Assembly (NCBI GenBank): GCA_902496845.1
Contig: CABVCJ010000065.1
Location: forward strand, 1-10,101
DNA: 10,101 bases
Direction: 5' to 3'
Origin: an uncultured Collinsella sp.
Lineage (GTDB): Bacteria > Actinomycetota > Coriobacteriia > Coriobacteriales > Coriobacteriaceae
In this document: in pieces, positions 1 through 5,657 of the stretch
Layout: the number at the start of each line of letters is the position of its first letter
How positions within the stretch are numbered: position 1 is the stretch's first letter
The notes under the pieces: model-generated
Told to the model about the DNA's origin: nothing
The model's database searches: none
Seen by the model: only the letters and a program-made list of their open reading frames with translations
Translations under genes and position numbers: made by a program

Positions 1-21
1 TTGGAAAAACGCCGTAACTAT

Positions 22-735
22 CTAACCGCCCAGGTAGGCTTTACGCACGTTGTCGTCGTGGAGCAGTTCTTGGCCGGCGCCGGTCATGGTGATCTTGCCG
101 GTCTCGAGCACGTAGCCGCGCGTGGCAATCGAGAGCGCCATCTGTGCGTTTTGTTCGACCAGAAGCACCGTGGTGCCGGCCTTGTGCAGGTCCTCGACAA
201 TCTGGAAGATCTGTTCGATCAGAATCGGTGCCAGACCCATAGAGGGTTCGTCGAGCATAAGCAATTTGGGGTTACTCATAAGGGCGCGGCCCATGACGAG
301 CATCTGCTGCTCGCCGCCCGAAAGGGTGCCGGCGACCTGGCGACGGCGCTCCTTCAGGCGCGGGAACTGCTCGTAGACGCGCTCCAGGCCCGGAGCCACC
401 GTGGACTTGGGCTGCGTATAGGCACCCATTTCCAGGTTCTCCTCGACCGACATCTGCAAAAAGGCGCGACGTCCCTCGGGTACCTGAGCCAGGCCCTTGC
501 CCACCAGTTTATCGGCAGGCGTATGGGTAATGTCCTCGCCCATAAACTTGATGGAGCCGGTCTTAGAGCGCAGCAGGCCCGAGACGGTCTTGAGCGTCGT
601 GGACTTGCCGGCACCGTTGGCGCCAATCAGGGCCACGATCTCACCCTCGTTGACGTTAAAGGAGATGTCCTTAATGGCGTGGATGGCGCCGTACCAGACG
701 TTGATGTTGTAGACGGAAAGCATCGGCTCTGCCAT
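22..735 (-). CDS. livF: Branched-chain amino acid ABC transporter, ATP-binding protein LivF
   Basis: One of the two cytoplasmic ATPases that power uptake of leucine, isoleucine and valine through the LivH/LivM channel. The 237-residue product has every ABC landmark in order: Walker A GANGAGKST (38-46), Q-loop Q84, signature LSGGE (138-142) and Walker B LLMLDEP (158-164). It then has LLVEQN (191-196), where the LivF subfamily carries QN instead of the usual switch histidine. Length matches the family (about 235). Its ATG directly follows the TAA stop of livG, and an AAGGGGGAG ribosome site lies within the end of livG, so translational coupling is likely. It is the last gene of the liv operon here. 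Only 21 bases follow its stop in the window, too few to show a terminator. The LivF versus LivG assignment is firm; the exact substrate range is inferred from family and operon. Confidence 0.96.
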   Translation of the reverse strand: MAEPMLSVYNINVWYGAIHAIKDISFNVNEGEIVALIGANGAGKSTTLKTVSGLLRSKTGSIKFMGEDITHTPADKLVGKGLAQVPEGRRAFLQMSVEENLEMGAYTQPKSTVAPGLERVYEQFPRLKERRRQVAGTLSGGEQQMLVMGRALMSNPKLLMLDEPSMGLAPILIEQIFQIVEDLHKAGTTVLLVEQNAQMALSIATRGYVLETGKITMTGAGQELLHDDNVRKAYLGG

Positions 736-1596
736 TTAGTTCTCCCCCTTATCCTGCTTGCCCAGATATGCCTCGATAACAGCGTCGTTGTTCTGGATCT
801 CCTCGGCCGTACCCTTGGCGATGACCTTACCAAAGTTGAGCACGCAGATGCCCTCGCAGATGTTCATAACGAGCGACATATCATGCTCGATAAGCATGAT
901 GGCGATGCCGAAGGTGTCGCGAATCTTGACGATGTTCGCCATGAGCTCTGCAGTCTCGGACGGGTTCATGCCGGCGGCAGGCTCGTCGAGCAGCAGCAGC
1001 TTGGGGTTGGTGGCAAGCGCGCGGACGATTTCCAGACGACGCTGAGCGCCGTAAGGAAGCGAGCCGGCCTGTTCATTTGCCAGGTGCTCCATGTCAAAAA
1101 TGGACAGCAGCTCCATGGCGCGCTCGTGGGCAGCCTTCTCGTGCTTCCAATACGTCGGCAGGCGCAGCACGCCCTCAAAACCGGAGTAGCGCTCCTGGTT
1201 GTGCAGGCCGACCTTAACGTTGTCCTCCACCGTCATGGTGTTGAACAGGCGAATGTTCTGGAACGTACGGGCAATACCCATGCGGTTGACCTGGTAGACC
1301 GACTTGCCCGAAGTGTCCTCACCGTCGAGCAGGATGGTGCCGTGCGTAGGCTGGTACACCTTGGTGAGCAGGTTGAAGACTGTGGTCTTGCCGGCACCGT
1401 TGGGGCCGATGAGACCGGCGATCTCGGTCTTGCCGATGGTCAGGCTAAAGTCGTCGACCGCCTTAAGGCCGCCGAATTCAATGCCCAGGTGGATGCACTC
1501 GAGCGCCGGGCGCTGGCCCAGGTCGCGGTCGGGAACGATGGCGCCAGAAGGATACGGAACCATCTTGCCCTTGTTGAACTCAAACTTACTGGGCAT
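736..1596 (-). CDS. livG: Branched-chain amino acid ABC transporter, ATP-binding protein LivG
   Basis: Second ATPase of the liv importer, expected to pair with LivF under the LivH/LivM membrane dimer. In the 286-residue product, Walker A is GPNGAGKTT (64-72), the Q-loop is Q113 in TFQNIRLF, the signature is the LivG-type LPYGAQRRLEI (180-190), Walker B is LLLLDEP (200-206) and the switch histidine is H238 in IEHDM. The long insert after the Q-loop (about 120-165) and the C-terminal extension are typical of LivG. I start it at the ATG at 1596, preceded by a near-ideal AAGGAGGTG about nine bases upstream. A more upstream in-frame ATG (1623) lacks this site and lies within livM. The chosen start overlaps the 3' end of livM by 11 bases, and the stop abuts livF. 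About 30 residues before the ABC fold are a little longer than in E. coli LivG. Confidence 0.95.
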   Translation of the reverse strand: MPSKFEFNKGKMVPYPSGAIVPDRDLGQRPALECIHLGIEFGGLKAVDDFSLTIGKTEIAGLIGPNGAGKTTVFNLLTKVYQPTHGTILLDGEDTSGKSVYQVNRMGIARTFQNIRLFNTMTVEDNVKVGLHNQERYSGFEGVLRLPTYWKHEKAAHERAMELLSIFDMEHLANEQAGSLPYGAQRRLEIVRALATNPKLLLLDEPAAGMNPSETAELMANIVKIRDTFGIAIMLIEHDMSLVMNICEGICVLNFGKVIAKGTAEEIQNNDAVIEAYLGKQDKGEN

Positions 1597-2665
1597 CGGC
1601 TGCCACCTCCTTCTTGGAAGCAAAGCGGTCCTTAATGCGTGCGAAGAACGCCTTGAGCTGTGGGTTGTTGGTAAAGACCATGACCAGAATCAACACGATG
1701 GCGTAGATGAGCATGCGGTAGTCCGAGAACTGACGGAGCAGCTCGGGGAGCACCGTAAGCAGCGCCGCCGCGATAACGGAACCGCGCATATTGCCCAGAC
1801 CACCTAGGACCACGAACACCAGAATGAGGATCGACGTGTTGAAGTCGAACTTAGTAGCGGAAAGCTGCGAGAAGTTACCGCCGAACAAAGCTCCGGCAGC
1901 ACCGGCGAGGGCGGCGGAAACCACGAAGGCGATCATGCGGTACTGGGTGACGGAGATACCCACAGACTCGGCAGCGATCTTGTTGTCGCGCACGGCAATA
2001 ATGGCACGACCGGTACGGCTGCGAACCAGGTTGAGTACAATCACGAGCGAGACCATAACCAGGATTGCGCCGGCAAGGAAGGTCGAATAGGTCGACACGC
2101 CCGATGCTCCCTGCGCGCCCTTGATGATGGCGGTGCCGTCCTCGAGCAGGTGCAGGTCGTCGATCGTGGAGTTACCCGTGATGTTAAAGATCACATGCAG
2201 GCCGCGGGAATCGACGCCCACAATGAGGCAGGTGACGACCTCTTTGATGATCTCGCCAAAAGCCAGGGTCACGATGGCCAGATAGTCGCCGCTCAGGCGC
2301 AGGACCGGGATACCGATCAAGAAGCCCAAGATGGCAGCGGCGATAGCGCCGACCACAATGCTGACGATCAGACGCATCGGATCGGACGGAACGGTGCTCT
2401 CCAGCGCGACGGCGGTGACGATGCCCGTATAGGCACCGACGCTCATAAAGCCCGCGTGGCCCAGCGACAAGTCGCCCGCGATGCCGACGACAAGGTTAAG
2501 GGAGATGGCCATGACGATATAGGCCGTGATGGGAACCAGCTGACCGGCAATCATGCGCGGGATCATATGGTTGGACTGCATAAAGAACACGATGGCAAAT
2601 GCCACGATGCACATGGCGTACGTGACAAAATCGTGACGCGTCTGCTTGTCTTTAAGAAACTTCAT
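1586..2665 (-). CDS. livM: Branched-chain amino acid ABC transporter, permease LivM
   Basis: Integral membrane permease (BPD_transp_2 type) forming half of the liv channel with LivH. The product (359 residues from this start) has about nine or ten hydrophobic segments, roughly at 16-29, 42-61, 98-120, 128-150, 195-213, 245-263, 278-291, 296-310 and 318-332. It carries the family hallmark GDLSLGHAGFMSVGAY (64-79) and an ATPase-contacting loop AIIAVRDNKIAAESVGISV (221-239). A lysine-rich cytosolic tail ends the protein. Two starts compete. A GTG at 2674 directly follows the livH stop. The ATG at 2665, three codons in, sits five bases after AGGTGA, which makes the GTG part of the ribosome site; I prefer the ATG. 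It overlaps livG by 11 bases at its 3' end. The livM versus livH assignment rests on length and the GHAGF motif. Confidence 0.95.
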   Translation of the reverse strand: MKFLKDKQTRHDFVTYAMCIVAFAIVFFMQSNHMIPRMIAGQLVPITAYIVMAISLNLVVGIAGDLSLGHAGFMSVGAYTGIVTAVALESTVPSDPMRLIVSIVVGAIAAAILGFLIGIPVLRLSGDYLAIVTLAFGEIIKEVVTCLIVGVDSRGLHVIFNITGNSTIDDLHLLEDGTAIIKGAQGASGVSTYSTFLAGAILVMVSLVIVLNLVRSRTGRAIIAVRDNKIAAESVGISVTQYRMIAFVVSAALAGAAGALFGGNFSQLSATKFDFNTSILILVFVVLGGLGNMRGSVIAAALLTVLPELLRQFSDYRMLIYAIVLILVMVFTNNPQLKAFFARIKDRFASKKEVAADAQ

Positions 2666-2674
2666 AACGCTCAC

Positions 2675-3556
2675 CTACACCTTCTCGGGGACGTACTTGC
2701 CCAAGAGGCCGGCAGGCTTGACGAGCAGGACGATGATCAAAACACCAAAGACGATGGAGTTGGCAAGGCTCGTGGAAATGTAAGCCTGCGCCATCGCCTC
2801 GATGATGCCGATGAGAATGCCACCGACAAAGGCACCGGGGATGGAGCCGATGCCGCCGAAAACGGCGGCATCGAAGGCCTTGATGCCAGGCATGGCGCCC
2901 GTGGTGGGCTGCAGGACCGGCGAGTAGGAGCACAGGAGCACACCGGCGATGGCGGCAAGGGCGGAGCCGATGGCGAACGTCATCGAGATGGTGCGGTTGA
3001 CGTTGATGCCCATGAGCTGAGCGGCGGCCTTGTCCTCGGACACGGCGCGCATGGCCTTGCCCATCTTGGTCTTACCCGTAAAGAACATCAGGCCGGCCAT
3101 GATAACCAGGCAGGCGACGATGGTGACGAGTGAGACGGCGCTTACGTTAAACTTGGCCAAGAACTCCGGCACCGGGAAGGTGACGAGCGAAGTGAAGTTC
3201 TTGGGCGTGGCGCCCCACAGAAGCTGCGCGGCGTTCTGTAGGAAGTAAGACACGCCGATGGCCGTGATCAGAACGGCCAGCGGGCCTGCTTGGCGCAGCG
3301 GCTTATAGGCCAGACCCTCAATGAGAACACCGAGAACCGTGCAGACCACACAAGAGAGAACTACAGATGCCCAGCCCGGGAGGCCGAGATACGACGTGGC
3401 GCAGAACGAGACATAGGCACCGACCATGATGACATCGCCGTGAGCGAAGTTGAGCATCTTGGCGATACCGTAGACCATGGTGTAGCCCAACGCGATGATG
3501 GCGTAGACGCTGCCCATGGACAGGCCGTTGACCAGGTATTGGATAAAGACCGTCAT
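2675..3556 (-). CDS. livH: Branched-chain amino acid ABC transporter, permease LivH
   Basis: Second permease of the liv importer. The 293-residue product is almost wholly hydrophobic. It shows the LivH signature MLNFAHGDVIMVGAYV (34-49), a coupling loop MRAVSEDKAAAQLMGINV (169-186) that should contact an ATPase, and the conserved GIKAFDAAVFGGIGSIPGA stretch (224-242). I place the start at the ATG at 3556 because an AAAGGGGG ribosome site lies nine bases before it. An ATG at 3565 touches that site with no spacing, and a longer frame reaching 3649 would run through the livJ-livH stem-loops and add 31 non-conserved residues. Its TAG stop abuts livM. It is separated from livJ by 139 bases of structured DNA, unlike the tight spacing of the rest of the operon. 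Confidence 0.95.
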   Translation of the reverse strand: MTVFIQYLVNGLSMGSVYAIIALGYTMVYGIAKMLNFAHGDVIMVGAYVSFCATSYLGLPGWASVVLSCVVCTVLGVLIEGLAYKPLRQAGPLAVLITAIGVSYFLQNAAQLLWGATPKNFTSLVTFPVPEFLAKFNVSAVSLVTIVACLVIMAGLMFFTGKTKMGKAMRAVSEDKAAAQLMGINVNRTISMTFAIGSALAAIAGVLLCSYSPVLQPTTGAMPGIKAFDAAVFGGIGSIPGAFVGGILIGIIEAMAQAYISTSLANSIVFGVLIIVLLVKPAGLLGKYVPEKV

Positions 3557-3602
3557 GTTCCACATCCCCCTTTCGAATAGGTTTCCAGTTAATGTATAAA
3601 AC

Positions 3603-3622
3603 AGGGACGTTACGCTGTCCCT
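3603..3622 (-). terminator. Second, weaker stem-loop in the livJ-livH gap
   Basis: On the transcribed strand AGGGAC pairs with GTCCCT around an 8-base loop and is followed by GTTTTATAC. The stem has six pairs and there are only four consecutive Us, so it would be a leaky terminator at best. It lies 46 bases upstream of the livH start and 10 bases past the first hairpin. Together the two could tune how much polymerase continues into livHMGF. Confidence 0.35.
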
Positions 3623-3632
3623 AGATACCAAG

Positions 3633-3664
3633 CAAGCAGGGAAGGCCAAAACCTCCCCTGCTTG
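3633..3664 (-). terminator. Stem-loop just after livJ (attenuator or RNA-stability hairpin)
   Basis: A 9-bp perfect stem, CAAGCAGGG paired with CCCTGCTTG, continues past one A-C mismatch into three more pairs and closes on a 6-base loop. In the livJ transcript it begins 31 bases after the stop codon. No strong U-run follows, so it looks less like a full terminator than like a partial one or a 3'-end block to exonucleases. In either role it would favour livJ mRNA over livHMGF. The structure is visible in the sequence; the function is inferred from its position between a binding-protein gene and its permease genes. Confidence 0.55.
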
Positions 3665-3695
3665 GGATCAAAACCGCTCTATGTAAGGCGGCCTA

Positions 3696-4883
3696 TTAGG
3701 CCTGTACGTACTTGCCGTCGGTGATGACGTACGCCGTGGGCTCCTTCTGGACCTGGCCCTTATCGTTCCAGGTGAGCTTGCCGGTCAGACCATCAACGGT
3801 AATCTTGAGCATAGCCTTGGACAGCTTCTCGGCGGCCTCGGTCGGATCGGCGTCGACACCAAGACCGGCCTCCTTGAGGGCCTCGGCTACCGCGTGCACG
3901 CCGTCGTAGGCGTCGGCGGCAAACTGGTCGGGGGTATCGCCGTACTTATCCTTGTAGGCGTTGACGAAGTCGGCGTTCTTCTCGTCGTCGGCGGAGAACG
4001 GGGTCATGAGCAGCAGACCCTCGGCAAGAGAGGTGTCGAAGCCCTCAACGCCCAGGATGCCGTCCATGCCGTCGCAGCCCATCATCTTGACGTCGTAGCC
4101 CATGTCCTTGGCGTTCTTGAGCAGGACGGACGCCGGCGTGTAGTAGATCGGCGCAAAGATCATGGTGGCGCCGGCCTGCTTGGCCTTGGTGAGCTGGTTG
4201 GTAAAGCTCGTGGCGGAGTCGTCCTTAAAGGTCTCCTCGTCAACAACCTCGAGCTTGGACTCAGCGGCCTGGGCCTTAAAGGAATCTGCGATGCCCGAAG
4301 AATAGGCGTCGCCGGAGTTATAGAACAGCACGAACTTCTCGTCCGCATACTTCTGCGCCAGGAACTTGGCAGCGTTGACGCCTTGGTTGGGGTCGGTAAA
4401 GCAAACCTGGAAGACGCAATCCTTGCCGTCGGTAACGTCCTCGGAGGACGCGGACGGGGTGATCATGAACGTCTTGGGGTCGTTACCACACTCTGCGGCA
4501 ACGGCAACCGACGCACCCGTGGTGGTCGGACCGACGAGGGCCTGCATGCCCCAGTCGAGCAGGGTGTTGAAGGCGTTGACGGCCTTCTCGCCATCGGCCT
4601 GGTCATCCTCGGCCTTGCTGGCAAGCGGCAGCTCCTTGGTCGAGAAATCCTTGCAGCCAAGCTCGACGCCCTGGGTAACGGACTTGCCGTAGGACGCGTT
4701 GGCACCGGTCAGCGGGCCGATAGTGCCGATCTTAAACGAAGCGTCACCCGAAGCGGAACCGCTGTCGCCGCCGTTGGAGGAGCAACCGGCTAGAATGGAC
4801 ATCGCCCCCAGACCTGCTGCGCTCGCGATAACGCTCCTGCGATTCATAACAGGGTTCAATGACTTACCGGTGAGGCTCGACAT
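3696..4883 (-). CDS. livJ: Branched-chain amino acid ABC transporter, substrate-binding lipoprotein LivJ
   Basis: Extracytoplasmic receptor that captures branched-chain amino acids and delivers them to LivHM. The 395-residue product begins with a lipoprotein signal: an RR pair (15-16), a hydrophobic stretch and the lipobox LAGC with C34 as the lipidation site. A Ser/Gly/Asp-rich linker follows, typical of surface lipoproteins in Gram-positives. The mature part is a type I periplasmic-binding fold (Peripla_BP_6): KIGTIGPLTGANASYG (51-66), ALVGPTTTGASVAVAAE (115-131), FMITPSASSEDVTDGKDCVF (139-158), and a C-terminal GLTGKLTWNDKGQV (365-378). The ATG at 4883 is preceded by GAGGAGAG at good spacing. 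An ATG twelve codons later (4847) would give a more ordinary signal length but has no clear ribosome site. It is the first gene of the operon. A partly deleted copy lies upstream. The ligand is inferred from family and operon; other small amino acids are possible. Confidence 0.95.
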   Translation of the reverse strand: MSSLTGKSLNPVMNRRSVIASAAGLGAMSILAGCSSNGGDSGSASGDASFKIGTIGPLTGANASYGKSVTQGVELGCKDFSTKELPLASKAEDDQADGEKAVNAFNTLLDWGMQALVGPTTTGASVAVAAECGNDPKTFMITPSASSEDVTDGKDCVFQVCFTDPNQGVNAAKFLAQKYADEKFVLFYNSGDAYSSGIADSFKAQAAESKLEVVDEETFKDDSATSFTNQLTKAKQAGATMIFAPIYYTPASVLLKNAKDMGYDVKMMGCDGMDGILGVEGFDTSLAEGLLLMTPFSADDEKNADFVNAYKDKYGDTPDQFAADAYDGVHAVAEALKEAGLGVDADPTEAAEKLSKAMLKITVDGLTGKLTWNDKGQVQKEPTAYVITDGKYVQA

Positions 4884-4904
4884 GCGGCTCTCCTCTCAAA
4901 TCTC

Positions 4905-4925
4905 GTCGGGTTTCAGTTACCCGAC
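4905..4925 (-). promoter_or_regulatory. Stem-loop in the livJ 5' leader
   Basis: A perfect 7-bp stem (GTCGGGT with ACCCGAC) and a 7-base loop end 21 bases before the livJ start codon, just upstream of its ribosome site. A smaller hairpin, CGCCG-TGTT-CGGCG, lies further upstream in the leader at 4937-4950. The leader shows no T-box sequence or other riboswitch core that I recognise. It may influence translation or RNA stability. Confidence 0.4.
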
Positions 4926-4989
4926 AGGCCATCCTTCGCCGTGTTCGGCGTTCGCAAAATAGTAGACGCTTTAGTTGAGAAAAGTGACG

Positions 4990-5019
4990 ATTATTTCAAC
5001 TTTTCTTTGGATTTGTCCA
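4990..5019 (-). promoter_or_regulatory. livJ: Candidate livJ promoter
   Basis: On the minus strand TGGACA (5 of 6 matches to the -35 consensus) is followed after 18 bases by AATAAT (5 of 6 matches to the -10 consensus). It sits in the only strongly AT-rich tract of the window and would start transcription near 4983, giving a leader of about 100 bases before livJ. Assigned by pattern only. Confidence 0.45.
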
Positions 5020-5049
5020 TTTATCCATATTTCTGCGTATTTCCATTGC

Positions 5050-5061
5050 TTTATGCATAAA
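5050..5061. promoter_or_regulatory. 12-bp perfect palindrome, possible operator
   Basis: TTTATGCATAAA is a perfect palindrome about 30 bases upstream of the candidate livJ -35 element. It lies between two direct copies of TATTTCCATT (5038-5047 and 5086-5095). This arrangement suits an activator or repressor site, but AT-rich tracts produce palindromes easily and I cannot name a regulator. Confidence 0.3.
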
Positions 5062-5154
5062 TGCCACTTTATTAAGTAAAAGTAATATTTCCATTCTGTT
5101 ACAAGCGTCCCTGCCCTGATTAAAACAGCCTCACCGGTCGCATTTTGTGCGCAC

Positions 5155-5439
5155 CTAGGCGGCGATGTATTTGCCGTCCTGAATCACATAGGCCGTAGCG
5201 GGCTTCTCGACCTGACCCCCGTCGTTCCATGTGAGTTCGCCCGTCAGGCCCTCGATCTTGATCTTGCGCATGGCCTTGGTCGGCTGGATGATAAAGCTCG
5301 TGGAGGAGTCGTCCTTAAAGGTCTCGGTATCGACGATGTCGAGCTTGGATGCCTTGGCCTGCTCGGCAAAGGCATCGGCGATCTCGCCCGAGACGGCGAC
5401 GGCGGCACCGGTGGTGACGGGGCCGACGAGCGCCTGCAT
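5155..5439 (-). pseudogene. Decayed livJ copy with lost N-terminus and two internal deletions
   Basis: A 94-codon frame made of three blocks that match LivJ in order. Codons 1-17 match LivJ 113-129, about 20-56 match 198-234, and 57-94 match 358-395. By hand alignment about 65 of 92 positions are identical. Missing are LivJ 1-108 or so (signal peptide, lipobox, first part of the binding domain), about 66-68 residues near 130-197, and 123 residues near 235-357. Both internal losses keep the frame, and no stop or frameshift has accumulated. Homology runs slightly past the ATG (ALCDWGM against TLLDWGM in LivJ) to about 5457 and then ends abruptly, which argues that the ATG is not a native start. 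The product could not fold as a binding protein and has no export signal. It lies upstream of livJ in the same direction, as expected from an old tandem duplication. A small expressed protein is possible but unlikely. Confidence 0.85.
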
Positions 5440-5457
5440 GCCCCAGTCGCACAGGGC

Positions 5458-5657
5458 AAACCTTATGGTGCAAACGTTGACAGTTTGTTACGGAGTTCCG
5501 TTTGTAGCGAGCATGTTTCCAATGTTTCCGCAGCGTTTCGGGGGTGCCGTTTTGTGCGACTCCTGTTGCCTGGCGAGCACGCGCCCTCGGTTCACGCTAG
5601 AATGCACTCAACCTTTAAGCGGTTAATCCATCCATAAGATGCACGAAGGAGCTATCT
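5458..5657 (+). promoter_or_regulatory. hom: hom upstream region with candidate -10 box
   Basis: Between the livJ remnant and hom are 200 bases without a gene. TAGAAT at 5598-5603 is a fair -10 box, 54 bases before the hom start, but I see no good -35 at the right distance. A perfect TTGACA at 5477-5482 has no convincing -10 partner. The AAGGAG ribosome site lies six bases before the ATG. Other visible items are a CAAACG/CGTTTG inverted pair (5471-5476 and 5499-5504) and a 9-bp tandem repeat of ATGTTTCC near 5513-5529. I recognise no riboswitch or leader peptide. Confidence 0.35.

Larger units (their letters stand above)
4866..5138. repeat. 12-bp inverted repeat bracketing the livJ start and control region
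   Basis: ACCGGTGAGGCT at 4866-4877, within livJ codons 3-6, is matched exactly by its reverse complement AGCCTCACCGGT at 5127-5138. The arms enclose 249 bases holding the livJ start codon, ribosome site, leader, candidate promoter and AT-rich tract. The identity does not extend beyond 12 bases on either side. The repeat is seen directly; whether it acts as a recombination site, pairs in RNA, or is chance is unknown. No recombinase gene is in the window. Confidence 0.5.

Noticed and set aside
1..1635. A plus-strand open frame of more than 500 codons across the whole of livF and livG
   Set aside because: It is the antisense shadow of two certain ABC ATPase genes, produced by GC-rich third positions; its product has no recognisable domain, no ribosome site, and is rich in the His/Leu/Val/Gly/Asp mix typical of such shadows.
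4884..4983. T-box riboswitch or leader-peptide attenuator before livJ
   Set aside because: No T-box consensus, no terminator/antiterminator pair with a U-run, and no short frame rich in Leu, Ile or Val codons.
5155..5439. The livJ remnant as a genuine small gene
   Set aside because: Homology to LivJ continues upstream of its ATG, the order of blocks matches LivJ with deletions, and it lacks an export signal, so pseudogene is the better call.
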